A DNA stretch of 64,000 bases from positions 228,814,219 to 228,878,218 of the forward strand of contig NC_084794.1 of the NCBI RefSeq assembly GCF_963169125.1, written 5' to 3'. This document shows positions 1 through 10,516 of this stretch, piece after piece. The notes under the pieces are model-generated. The model was given only the letters and a program-made list of their open reading frames with translations. It was not told the DNA's origin and made no database searches. The translations under genes were made by a program, and so were the position numbers. Source of the DNA: Humulus lupulus. Its lineage: Eukaryota > Streptophyta > Magnoliopsida > Rosales > Cannabaceae. Every line of letters starts with the position of its first letter. Position 1 is the first letter of the stretch.

Positions 1-1202
1 ACAAGAACTCCTAGACTTGGGTTTCATTAGGCCAAGCCATTCACCATGGGGAGCTCCGGTACTATTCGTGAAAAAGAAGGACGGAAGTATGCGCATGTGC
101 ATAGACTACCGTGAGCTGAATAAAGTAACGATTAAGAACAAGTACCCGCTACCTCGGATTGACGATTTATTCGATCAACTCCGAGGCGCGACTGTATTCT
201 CTAAGATCGATTTAAGGTCCGGGTATCATCAGCTCAAGGTAAAAGGAGAAGATATTCCTAAGATAGCCTTTAGGACTCGTTATGGACATTACGAGTTGGT
301 TATGTCTTTTGGTCTTGCTAACACACCAGCCGCGTTATGGACTTAATGAATAAGGTCTTCAAGGATTACTTAGATAAATTCGTCGTTGTATTCATCGACG
401 ATATCTTAGTATACTCCAAGGATGAAGTAGAGCACAAGGAACATTTGAGGATGATTTTGACGCGATTGAAGGAGCACCAACTCTACGCGAAGTTCAAGAA
501 ATGCGAGTTTTGACTCTCACAAGTGGCGTTCCTCGGGCACATCATATCGAAAGACGGAGTTGCAGTAGATCCATCGAAGGTAGAGGCCGTGAAGGATTGG
601 CCTAGACCAAAGAACGCGTCAGAAATAAGAAGCTTCTTAGGGCTAGCAGGTTACTATAGAAAGTTGTAGAGGGCTTTTTCTAAGATAGCCACTCCACACA
701 CCAACCTGACCCGGAAGCAACAAAAGTTTAACTGGAACGATAAGTGTGAAGAAAGCTCCCAGTTACTTAAAGATAAGCCTTGCTCAACACCAGTACTTAG
801 TGTACCGACACCCGACGATAAGTTCGTTGTCTAATGCGATGCATCAAAGCTAGGATTGGGAAGCGTGTTGATGCAAAAACGACAAAGTGATAGCCTACGC
901 CTCACTACAGTTGAAGGAGTATGAACAACGCTATCCAACTCACGATATGGAGTTGGCAGCGGTGGTCGATGCAAATCTGGCGCCATTATCTTTACGGAGA
1001 ACGGTGCGAGATTTATACGGACCACAAAATTTTAAAATACTTCTTTACGCAGAAGGAGCTCAACATGAGGCAGCGCAGGTGGATGGAATTAGTCAAGGAT
1101 TACAACTACGAAATCCTATACCACCCAGGGAAGGCGAACGTAGTTGCCGATGCACTTAGTAAGGAAAAGCTATGGGAACTTAGCAGCCTTATCCGGAATT
1201 GA
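1..1202 (+). pseudogene. Ty3/gypsy reverse transcriptase-RNase H remnant, broken
   Basis: This stretch encodes the reverse transcriptase and RNase H of a plant Ty3/gypsy chromovirus, and it enters the window already inside RT. The N-terminal RT blocks are readable from base 17 ([21 protein letters not shown], then [10 protein letters not shown] and [14 protein letters not shown]). The frame breaks near 335. The catalytic FIDDILVYS lies in another frame near 391-420. In-frame stops follow near 512 (after KKCEF), 667 and 832. RNase H motifs appear in separate frames at 887-980 ([19 protein letters not shown]) and 980-1180 (the YTDHK stretch, then [13 protein letters not shown]). The element cannot make an intact polymerase. 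Its 3' LTR at 2741-4643 completes the element on the right. The family assignment is firm; the lineage (Tekay/Del-like) is inferred from the chromodomain-type tail of the downstream integrase. Confidence 0.9.
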
Positions 1203-2704
1203 AAAGCCTCTACAGCAAGAGCTTATCAGTGCCGAAATAGATGTGATTATAGACAAGCTGGCTAACTTGTCTATCCAATCGAATCTGCTAGAGGACATAC
1301 GGATTGGTCAGAGACATGATGACACGCTAGCAGCACATATGGAAGCAGCCAGAGAAGGCAAGAATACAGATTTCTCAATATCTATCCAAGGATTATTAAG
1401 ATATAAGGATCGGGTATGCGTGCCAAGTGATCAAAGTATAAAGAAGACGATCCTAGAAGAAGCGCACAATACTCCGTACTCAGTTCATCCAGGGTCTACC
1501 AAGATGACTCATGGCATCAAGGCGGCCAGGGATGAAGAAGGACATAGCGGAGTATGTATCTAAGTGTTTGGTATGCCAGCAAGTGAAAGCGGAGCATCAA
1601 CGACCTGCAGGTTTATTGCAACCACTTAGCATACCAGAATGGAAGTGGGACGATATAGCCATGGACTTCGTAACGGGTCTGCCAAAGACGAATAAGCAGA
1701 ATGATTCCGCTTGGATAGTCATAGATAGACTAACCAAGTCGGCTCATTTTCTGCCTGTTAAGACTTCTTATACGGCAGACCAATATGCAGACATCTACAT
1801 TCAAGAGATTGTACGATTGCATGGAATCCCCAAGACGATAGTATCAGATAGAGGATCAGTGTTTACGTCAAGATTTTGGAGAAGCTTACAGCAAGCCATG
1901 GGTACTAAGTTAAGTCTTAGTACAGCTTTCCATCCTCAGACAGATGGGCAGTCTGAGCGTACAATTCAGATTTTAGAGGATATGCTACGCGCATGTGTAC
2001 TTGACTTCGGAGGATCGTGGAACAAGTACTTACCGCTGATCGAGTTCTCGTACAACAATAGCTACCAGTCAACGATCGAGATGGCACCTTATGAGTTGCT
2101 ATATGGAAGAAGGTGTCGATCACCGTTGCACTGGGACGAGGTAGGAGAAAGGCAGCTTCTAGGGCCCGAAGCTGTTAGACAAGCACAAGAAGCAGTAACG
2201 CTTATTAGACAGCGTATGCTTGCTGCTCAAAGCCGACAGAAGAGCTATGCGGATACCAAGCGACGCGATGTGGAGTTCCAAGTTGGAGATCAAGTCTTCC
2301 TGAAGATATCTCCTATGAAGGGTGTCAAGCGGTTCGGGAAGAAAGGCAAGCTCAGTCCCCGATTCTTAGGTCCTTTTGAGATATTGGACAAAGTGGGACC
2401 AGTTGCGTATAGACTAGCCCTACCGCCAGCACTAGCCGATAGTCACAACGTCTTCCACATCTCGATGTTACGCAAGTATGTGTCAGACCCATCTCACGTC
2501 CTCAAGTACGATACCATAGCACTCCAGAAAGACTTAAGTTACGAGGAACGACCGGTTAGCATCCTAGATAGGGGGATGAAGCAGTTACGGTCCAAGAGCT
2601 TTCCTATAGTTAAAGTCCTATGGAGCAATAGTTCTGAACGCGAGGCAACGTGGGAGTTGGAAGAGGACATGCAGAGCCGGTATCCGGAATTATTTGGTAA
2701 GTAA
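1144..2704 (+). pseudogene. Ty3/gypsy integrase with chromodomain-like tail
   Basis: This is the integrase of the same element. A spacer and partial zinc domain run from 1204 to 1560 (GLLRYKDRVCVP, then LEEAHNTPYSVHPGSTKM). The frame then shifts, with loss of a few residues, into 1511-2704. That frame holds the second half of the zinc domain (CLVCQQVKAEHQ) and the catalytic core: DDIAMDFVTGLPK, then DRGSVFTSRFW, then HPQTDGQSERTIQ with the catalytic Glu. It ends with the GPFEIL module and a C-terminal chromodomain-like segment (VKVLWSNSSEREATWELE) before the stop at 2702-2704. The last 397 codons are open, so this is the best-preserved part of the element. The chromodomain-like tail is a feature of chromoviruses and is thought to guide insertion to heterochromatin. 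Confidence 0.88.
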
Positions 2705-2726
2705 ATTTCGAGGACGAAATTCTTTT

Positions 2727-2740
2727 TAGTAGGGGAGAAT
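2727..2740 (+). other. Polypurine tract of the gypsy element
   Basis: AGTAGGGGAGAAT lies immediately before the TG that opens the LTR at 2741. It follows the integrase stop by about 25 bases, which is where the plus-strand primer sits in a plant Ty3/gypsy element. Confidence 0.75.
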
Positions 2741-3178
2741 TGTAGAGTCCAAGAACTTTACTTAGCTAAGATAGATAGTAGTATGATAGTATTTATAGCA
2801 TTATCTTTGTTACTATGGATTTTTGGTTCAGACTGGGAATTAATTGGACACTCATAGTAGTACTTATAGATTTTCTAAGTTTAATCTATAGTTTAAGAAT
2901 ATTAAGTTAACCTAAGGTTTGATTAATGTGACTGATATTAAAGATTATATTTACTATATTATAAGGTTTAGACATCAACCAATAGGATTTTAAGCACATG
3001 TTATGAATGGTGATTAAGGATTAAAGATTTTTGAGGATTAAATATAATAAGGAGTAAAGTTTGAATGTTATAGGGTCAGTCAGCAGCTTTGTGTACGTTG
3101 AGGGCTTAGTCAAGGCTGTTTACTCCATTCAAACTTAGCTAAAAATGTGTAATTTCGTGTTTAAATATTCAACGTGTG

Positions 3179-3306
3179 CCGATATATCGCAGCTATAGGG
3201 GGCGATATGTCGCATCACGTAGATACGGAAAACACGAAACGATGCACGGTCGCCTCGGGCATACTGGCCCAGGCGATATATCGCCTACAGGGGGCGATAT
3301 ATCGCC
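3179..3306 (+). repeat. CpG-rimmed palindrome module in gypsy LTR
   Basis: There are four related copies of the palindrome GGCGATATATCGCC: perfect at 3272-3285 and 3293-3306, degenerate near 3179-3190 and 3200-3214. Each has a CpG-containing arm on either side of an AT core. The last two are separated by only seven bases. The module lies about 180 bases upstream of the TATA box, in the expected U3 enhancer region. Confidence 0.85.
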
Positions 3307-3488
3307 TCCACCAGCATGAATTCAAATACTTTTGAATTCCTTTCCCTTCAGCCATTCAAACTCCTTCAACAGTCCAGCATCTTCTGAACGAGTCTTCAGC
3401 CTCTGCTGAACGATTATTCAAATGATTTTCACCTAAAAAGCCATTATTTTTATTCAAGTAAAATCAAGATATTTTCATTCCCAAACTC

Positions 3489-3496
3489 TATAAATA
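3489..3496 (+). promoter_or_regulatory. TATA box of the gypsy LTR
   Basis: TATAAATA sits within AAACTCTATAAATAGGA. The same 17 bases surround the TATA box of the solo LTR at 25207-26382. A start site would be expected about 30 bases downstream. Confidence 0.65.
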
Positions 3497-4023
3497 GGAC
3501 CTAGTACCCAGCCATTATTCACCATTTGCTCTAAGTTCAGAGGCTGCTAGTGTTAAGTGAGTGTGAGAGTGTAAACACTTGGTTTGGGGAAAAACTATAA
3601 GCTTAAACATCATAAGCTTATCAAACACTTTGGGAAGTGAGTGCTATAGTATTTCGGTGGATGTTAGATTGATCTTGCAATCTTTGAGGTAAACCCAAAA
3701 CTCTAGTTCTTTTCTGTATTTTTATGTTATTTCCTTTTTCAAAACCTTCTACTCAGTCCCCTAACCTTATTCTTATTTTGGTTAGGGAATCCAAGCTCTT
3801 AAGCATATAAGTTGGTAAGTATGTTTTTATGGTTTAGTCTTTCCATCTCTTTCATTTCATCTCCTTTCTTTAGACTCACTCTTTCTTATGGTTTTAGGAG
3901 TGTTCCAAAAGTCCCAACTCAGTCCATAATCCCGGTAACTTTGGTAAGGAAAATAGGCTAGAATCAATATGTTATGTGCTTATGTTGTCTATATGTTTTA
4001 TGTTATTAAAAGTGTTATGATAT

Positions 4024-4150
4024 GTATATGTGTATGTTTGTAGGCTTGGGCATATGACCCATATGACTAACAAGACCCCAAATGGGTTATGGGCATATGA
4101 CCTACTTAGCTAGTAGGACCCCACTAATCCCATGGGCATATGCTTGTTTA
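4024..4150 (+). repeat. GGGCATATG direct repeats in the LTR
   Basis: Three imperfect units of roughly 55 bases each contain GGGCATATG followed by an AGGACCCC/AAGACCCC box. They lie in the transcribed half of the gypsy LTR. No function is evident; they look like an internal tandem expansion. Confidence 0.6.
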
Positions 4151-4643
4151 GTCTATGGGACCCCAAGTAATAATGGCCATTATAATAAGTGAATTATGTG
4201 TTATGATATGTCTTTACGTTATTATGAAGTTATGTTTATGTTTATGACTATGTGTTAGATTTTCCTTGCTGGGCATTAGGCTCATTCCTTTCTGTTTATG
4301 TGCAGGAAATAAGCTTTAGAGGCGGAAAGATTCGTGACGCTTAGAGGATGTGTATCGATGGTGAATGGAGTCAAGGGGCCGAGCGTTATTCGATTCGAGG
4401 ATGTAGTCTTATTTATGTTTTTATGGTTTTTAAATGTATTTTTCCGCATTTTCTATGTAACTTTTTTTTACTTTAAGTATGTTTTTGTTTTAAAGACAAT
4501 GGGTACCCATATCCTACTTATTTTATGAAAGTAACCTTTGTTTCCATAAGTTTTCAATAAAATTATGGTATTTCCGCAAAAATGTAAGTTTTATGTATAG
4601 ATTCGTTAATGGTCCAAGTAGTCTAGATTAGTGGGTCGTTACA

Positions 4644-6011
4644 ACCCTCCAGAATGGAGGGCCACGACCTAAGGTTGGTCCCGTACTCCTCAAAGAAGGT
4701 CGACCTAAAGGCCAGGGTATTATCTACTACTACAATACCCCTAGGGCAGCCCATGTCATGACACAACACTAGCTGGTCAACACACTGGAGTAGAGTGATG
4801 TTGCGATCTGGGTCGTTTTGGTGGCGGTGAACGAGTTGGCTGGGGTTAAACCTAGCAAGTCGTAGGTCTACGGCGACCTTGTCTAAATCCCGAAACAAGT
4901 AAGGGTTACCTTGGCCGGAGGGGCCGGATGCTGCCCCAGACTGGGTCCGCTCTACATTGACCTCCTGGGAGACCTCAAGAGCTCGCTTTCGGTGCACGAG
5001 GGGCACCTCATCCTCCTCGTCCTCGTCCTCATTTGCGGCCTCCTCCTCGGGGATGGGTGCCATCTCGCGAGCTGTGGGGATGGTCCGTGGCCTCCTCAAG
5101 GCCAGAGTCTGACCCGGAAAAATTAACTTACACGCCAACATCGTCTCATCAAACACGAGCTGGCGGTAGTCTTTTTCACTTGGGGGGAGCCCTGCCAAGG
5201 TTTCGTACTGACCCCCAAGGGTCACCGACTTAGCCGTCCTCACGAAAATAGCTGCACGATAGTTTTCAAGTCAATAACGAATGGAAAGAAACTAATCAGT
5301 GACGATCTTGCGAGCTAAAGTTAGAAGGAACTTACGAGGACGGTTGAAGTAATGGTATTTGCAGTTGCGAAACCTTGTTGACATGAAGAATTGATCCTTG
5401 AATTCATTGGGGTGGCTGGGCAGCTCGATGACCGCGACCGAGTTGGGAAAATGGGTCAGGTAGTAGAACCCTTCACCTCGCCCCTGTTGGTCCGGGCTGG
5501 CTTTGAGGCAGAAAAAGTAGAGGATGTTCGCCGGTGTGGGGACCTCCCATTCCTGCTTCAGGAACAAGTACTTCAACCCCGCTAACAGACGGTAGGAGTT
5601 AGGGGGGAGTTGAAAGGGGGTCAGCTTCACAAAATTCAGGAAATCCGCGAAGTACTGGTCCAGGGGGAGAAAGGCCCCAGCCTTGAGGTGTTCGTCGCTC
5701 CAGGCCGCGAACTCCTCATCGAGCGGTGCGCAGCTCCGCTCGCCCTCAAGGGAGAGACGGACGACTAGGGCGCCCTTCCCTATCTCGATGTTTTGGGAAA
5801 GCATGATTTTATTGACTTTCCCCTGGGTTGTAACCTTCGAGGAAATCTTCTCGGCCTTGAAGAAGGCGTCAAGTCCCACCTCGATCTCCTTCTCCACAGT
5901 GGGACCGAAGTGGGGAATAGGAGAGTCAGTTGCCACCTTTTTCCCCTTGCTGGCCTGCTGGGATGACGAGTTGCCGGCACTCTTCTTGGGCATATTCTTC
6001 CTGGGTCCCAT
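4644..6011 (-). pseudogene. Antisense ORF of a Tat-lineage gypsy element (PF04195-like), truncated
   Basis: This is a two-exon coding region read leftward. Exon 1 is 6011-5336, starting at MGPRKNMPKKSAGNS. A GT-AG intron of 84 bp occupies 5335-5252. Exon 2 is 5251-4644, where the gypsy LTR cuts it off. Exon 1 contains a block of the type LPLDQYFADFLNFVKLTPFQ, which resembles the Pfam family called putative gypsy-type transposon (PF04195). Exon 2 has an acidic run (EEEAANEDEDEEDE). Such ORFs are known as extra antisense genes between pol and the 3' LTR of Tat/Grande/Retand retrotransposons, and that matches the plus-strand LTR found downstream at 6994. Their function is unknown. The longer open frame starting at 6173 reads through what looks like an intron end just before 6011, so I prefer the inner start. 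Confidence 0.72.
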
Positions 6012-6993
6012 CTGGTCGCCTAACGAACAAAGATGAAGAAAGTTTAGAAAAGGAGACCAAAGCATAAGAAAGAATCTAGCACGAAGAATGGTTTCCTTTA
6101 CACGGGCTGAGGTAATCTCAGCCCGCGGCGAGTGAGACCACGCGGTTCTATGAACACGCGCCTGTGCTCCCAACGGGTCCCTGATTGCTCGGGATCCGTG
6201 TGTCAGGAGGGTCAGGATAAAGTTTGCCTTGGAGGGAAAGTTTCGAAAGGCAAAACCGCCTATGAAGCGTCTCCCCTAAGCTACTCGATTTTTGCACCCC
6301 AGAAATATGTTGCCTTCGCCTCTCCAAACATGCATTTAAAAAGATAACCCAGAAAAATCACCCCAGAATTTTGTCCTATGAGTGATGTTCCTAAGCATTC
6401 TCTTTCCTACGGTCGATACCCCTAGGATAAAAACCTACGCACAAACTACCAGCAAAGAAAAATGGAAACATTTAAAGCATACAGCAGACAGAGGACTTAC
6501 AGAAGTTTGTTGCTGCGTAAAGACTGAAAAGAGCGTAGGAGTTGGAATCCTAGTGGAATCTTTAGAACTGGAGTCTCGAAAGAACCCTCGTGTCTGGAAC
6601 TCAGGAACGTCTGGAACAATGACCGGAAGAAAAAAAAGGGTTTTGAAATTGAGAAGAGAGAAGGAAGAAGATGAGAAAAAAATTCAAATAAAAAGGTGGC
6701 TCATGCGAAAGGTGGCCAACCTTATATATACGTAAAAGGCAAAAGAATGAGGGCCGTTCGATCGTCTTGATGTGAGATACGAGGATCACAACTCGAAAGA
6801 CGAAATGACGGCAAAAGATAGGCTAGGCCATTTAATGCGGTTCTGGGAAGACGGACCGTCACCAACCATGATGCTCCACGTATCCGATACCAGCGCAATG
6901 GGCGGGACATGAAGAGTCTACAAGGAAGCCTAAAAGCCCCCACTGTGGCCACAGGTGACGTCATATGCCACGAGCAGGGGCTTGGGAGGCAAA
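6012..6993 (-). other. Leader and promoter region of the antisense ORF
   Basis: There is no convincing coding region here. A TATA-like TATATATAAGG reads leftward at about 6723-6733. A probable 3' splice site (TTAG) lies just above the ATG at 6011, suggesting an intron in the 5' leader. The right end (6975-6993) is a purine-rich tract next to the LTR start. Confidence 0.45.
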
Positions 6994-7752
6994 TGTACGC
7001 CCTAAATAATATCCACGGGTTATTAGCGAGCTGGAAAAGGGCATAATCCTATCATCCACGTGGAAGCCACCTACCTGGAGCTGTTATTACGAGTCTCTAC
7101 CTCTTTAGCTCGAGGTAGCCAAAGGTTTAGTAAGAATACTCAAAGACATCGGGTCAGTAGTGTGGACACCACGAGCTGAGACTACATCAAGCTCGAGGTA
7201 CGTTCTGGAGCTGACACCTCCGACCCTTTATAAAGTCAACCACACAATGTAAACGTGCGCATATCAGACATCACACGTCTACTCCATTCCTGAATTCTCG
7301 GACACACAGCATAAACGTGCGTGTTCAGGCACCCCACGACTGGTTTGGGCCATGCGGCCCATTATCCCCCTTACCTATTGATTAGACCACACTTCATTGT
7401 CAGGTTTTAGGAATTAATCATGAATGTTACAGAAGTGACATGATGGGTAAGAAGGTCACGGGATGAACCCCTTTGCCAACACCTAGGTGTCCTCTCCCTA
7501 TAAATATAGAGACCCTGGGTGTTGCAAAGGGTTGGCTTCTAATTTGAAAAGAAATACCCTGTAAGGAATACCAGAGATATATCAATAATATTGACTGGTG
7601 GACTAGAGGGATTTTAACCTTCGAACCACCTAAAAAGAGTAAACAAGTTATAACCTTCCTTTGAGATTATTCATATATTATGGTTCATCATTTAGCACTA
7701 ATCCATCCCATTTATTCATATAATTATCTGTTGCCGAAGAACCGCGTCAACA
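6994..7752 (+). repeat. 3' LTR of the Tat-lineage element
   Basis: The LTR starts TGTACGCCC after a purine tract (AGGGGCTTGGGAGGCAAA) and ends at GCGTCAACA. It has a TATAAATATAGAG box near 7499-7512. It also holds two copies of an approximately 55-bp unit with AAACGTGCG near 7248 and 7310. The boundaries rest on TG/CA ends and the tract alone, because the partner LTR is not in the window. Confidence 0.5.
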
Positions 7753-8790
7753 TAAACTATCTAAATATCTATAAATATCTAAAATTAAAAACTCTTCCCA
7801 CATTATTTTTTTAATAACTTTGATGGATAAATAATAAAAAATATAAAAGTAATTAATAGTGTCATAACTGACTTATTCAAATTCTTAATAGTTATATTCA
7901 AATTAGTATTCAGAATTTTTCGAAAACCTACAAGAGATTTGCTATACAATGAATATCAATATTAAAAAACTATGGTCGAGACATCCTCACGTGTCCATGA
8001 AAGAAGTATGTTGTACAAGTAGGATAAAAAAGAATCTCTACTATACAATCTCTAAAAGAAAAAAATATTTTTTAATTATTACAAAAGACTGCACGAAGCG
8101 CGGTTATGTTTTCTAGTTTATTTATAAATGATGTAAAATTATCTATAACTGTAATTATCTCAGTTATATGTATATGTATATGTATATTGATATGATATAT
8201 AAATTACATTATTATTATTTTTATTTTTATGTAAAACTACATTCAAATATACACAATTACTTAAGTGAGACGAATATCTGAGGAGACCACATTCAAAGTC
8301 TAATATAGATACATCTAATGGATGTTTGGGAGTTTCATTATTGAGCATTGAACCATTTTATTTGTGGTATGGGAGTTCTTTCTCGTAAGGAATAAAATGA
8401 AATGCACTCTCCTTCCTCGTCCTGTTATCTTATAAGAACACAACACAATATCTGTTGACAATGGAGAGTGTTTGACTAAATCTTTTAATTCCTTTTATTA
8501 TTATATAGCCAATAAAGAGAAAAGTTGTTATCATGTTACAATTGCTAATTTTTACGTGCATATCTTTTCATTATTTATTTGTAACTTCATCAAAATTTAT
8601 TTGTCGTATTTTATTTGTTTAGTTATTAATTTAAATATGTCAAATACCATGAGCGAGTAACTAGCCTCAATGAATTTCCTTTTAAAATAACTAAATACAT
8701 AAAACAGTCCCACAAGTAGTAGTATTTAAATATTCTCCTAATTTATAATCTTTATCTCGTTGAGACAGGGAGAAGGCAAGGAAAAGCTTC
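7753..8790. other. AT-rich intergenic DNA
   Basis: No gene is visible. There is a short (TATATG)n microsatellite near 8163-8190 and several A/T runs. Open frames here are short and low-complexity. Confidence 0.6.
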
Positions 8791-8791
8791 T

Positions 8792-8798
8792 CTTTATT
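8792..8798 (-). terminator. Possible polyadenylation signal of the CslG-like gene
   Basis: AATAAAG on the minus strand lies about 35 bases after the stop codon of the last exon (8833). It is well placed for a plant near-upstream element, but such hexamers are common in AT-rich DNA. Confidence 0.4.
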
Positions 8799-8832
8799 AA
8801 AACTAAACTAAAAAAAAGGGTAAAAACAAGCA

Positions 8833-9818
8833 CTAGTACATGAAAAATCTAAGCCCCATAAGGAAGAAAATTATCATAGAAAATGTAGCAGATGATACTG
8901 TGATCGATGCTAGAATTCGTCCCTTATCCTTCCTTATTACCATCCCTTCTATTATGGGGTAGCTTATGACCAAGATATAGAGAGGCAAGAAAACTTGTAG
9001 AAACATCTTGTCCAAATTTCCAACAAGGATAGCTCTAGTGATTCCCACAAGAAGAGAAACCACGTTCAGGATAACTAGAACAACCAGCGGAACAAGAAAC
9101 ATAGCTGGTGTTCTGAAATCGAATTTTCCATTTCGGTATAGTTCAACTGTTTCGTCATCATCAACTTTGTTGGTGAGCAAGAAACTGGCTTCCCTCATAC
9201 CAATCATCTTCATGAAAGCATCCAAGCTCCCATAGAGATGAGATGTGATTGATTTTATCATCCATAACCTTAGCTCATTTATCACTGAGCGAGGCGAGCC
9301 ACTGATGAAGACCTCAAAAGAATGTTGAACAAGTGAGGAGGCAAAGATGAACAGAAATATAATGAAAAATGAGTTTGAAACCTGTTAGAGAAGGTAGATT
9401 TATTGTTAGGGAATTCTATAGTGATTTTGATATTACTATTTTGATAACGAGTGGTGTATATGATATTTACCTCAGGATACATAGGAATACCACTCAGCAA
9501 GCAGAGTTGAGGAACAGTAGCAAAACACCACAAAGGTAAGAAGTAAAGGGGAAAAAATGAGAGATATCCATAGCTCATTTTCTCAAGAAAGGACATTTTG
9601 GAGGGACCATAAACAAAAGGGCAAAACTTTGAGATACCGACTTCGACCTACCCTGAACTCCATCTTATTCCTTGAGTCAACAGATCATTCAAATTTGTGA
9701 CACCAGAGCCCAAAAACTGCGGCGTTGATGAGCTCAGATAGATTGAAGTCCAGGCTTTGGATTGTAAGGTGAAGCCGGTCAAGTAATCTTCTGCTACTGA
9801 ATAATGCAGAAAACCAAC
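8833..9818 (-). CDS. CslG-like exons 7-8 (C-terminal part)
   Basis: Exon 7 (9818-9471) opens VGFLHYSVAEDYLTG, which carries the third catalytic aspartate, and continues to the QGIRW motif. The next codons read TCA GGG TAG GTC GAA: a TAG stands where relatives have Leu (GLxEVG). The same frame then continues without a break through FCPFVYGPSKMSFLEKM to MYPE and a clean GTAAAT donor. Exon 8 (9381-8833) has MIKSITSHLYGSLDAFMK, GKFDFRTPAMFLVP and YPIIEGMVIRKDKGR, with four or five predicted membrane segments, and a normal stop. The continuity of similarity on both sides of the TAG makes a point nonsense mutation the simplest reading. Confidence 0.88.
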
Positions 9819-9929
9819 CTGTGGTTCCCATTTCAAGGAGAAGAAATCAATAAGTCAATATAAATTATAATCAATGAAAAGGTTGAGAAATGAAATCAAG
9901 TCCATAAACCAAGGCTAGCTCACATCTTG

Positions 9930-10442
9930 TGTGAGAACTTGGCTTGATATCTGAAATGAACACAATACACACACAACAAAAGGAACAAGAAAAGTAATGA
10001 CAGAAAGAGAGAAAATAGAAACAAAGTTACTTGGTTCAGAGATTCCAATTAGGAACTCCTACATCCAAGGCAGGGAACTTATCTTCCCTAGTCGAATCCA
10101 CTATGAAGAAGAGAGATTTACAGCACTAGAATACACCAGCTAAGATCTTTACAAGCCATTCACCAGGCCAAAACCCCAAAGCTTACAGTCACTCTCGTTT
10201 TCTTTCTCCACAAGAACAGAGTAGACAAAAACAAAGCCTCTTAGCACACTAAACTCTCTTGGCCTTTTTCTGAAATAATCTATGCCTTTTATAGATATAA
10301 GGCTTACAAACAAAGACCTATAGATACCTTAACTAACTAACTTGATTTAACTTGACTTAACAGAATAATAACAATCACTTGGTCTGCAGCCCAAGATAAC
10401 GGTTTTAACTAACAGTCAAGAAATGCAAGTCACACATTAACA
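9930..10442 (-). repeat. 3' LTR of the copia element
   Basis: This 513-bp LTR lies next to a polypurine-type tract (AAGGTGGAG on the minus strand, 10443-10455). It contains no insertion and serves as the reference for the other LTR. Confidence 0.93.
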
Positions 10443-10516
10443 AACTCCACCTTGACTGGCAATTCTATAGGACTTAGTTGGAATCGACATAGGGAAACCT
10501 GCTCCAGCTGTAGTAA

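Larger units (their letters stand above)
2741..4643 (+). repeat. 3' LTR of the Ty3/gypsy element
   Basis: This 1.9-kb LTR runs from TGTAGAGTCC to GGGTCGTTACA, with TG and CA ends. It directly follows the polypurine tract and ends where the antisense ORF of the next element resumes. It has a CpG-palindrome module at 3179-3306, a TATA box (TATAAATA) at 3489-3496, and a three-fold GGGCATATG repeat at 4024-4150. The small open frames inside it, for example 4334-4528, look like chance. The left LTR is outside the window, so no target duplication can be tested. Confidence 0.88.

Noticed and set aside
4334..4528. Small ORF in the gypsy LTR
   Set aside because: Low-complexity hydrophobic translation in LTR DNA; no family features.
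6012..6173. Upstream start at 6173 for the antisense ORF
   Set aside because: The extra 54 residues look like read-through of a leader with a 3' splice site just before the inner ATG; composition changes there.
8160..8348. ORF over the TATATG microsatellite
   Set aside because: Simple-sequence translation (Tyr-Thr repeats) without homologous features.
9652..9652. GTAGGT in exon 7 as a splice donor that would skip the TAG
   Set aside because: Sequence after it continues the same protein family in the same frame with no acceptor needed, so a nonsense mutation is the simpler reading.
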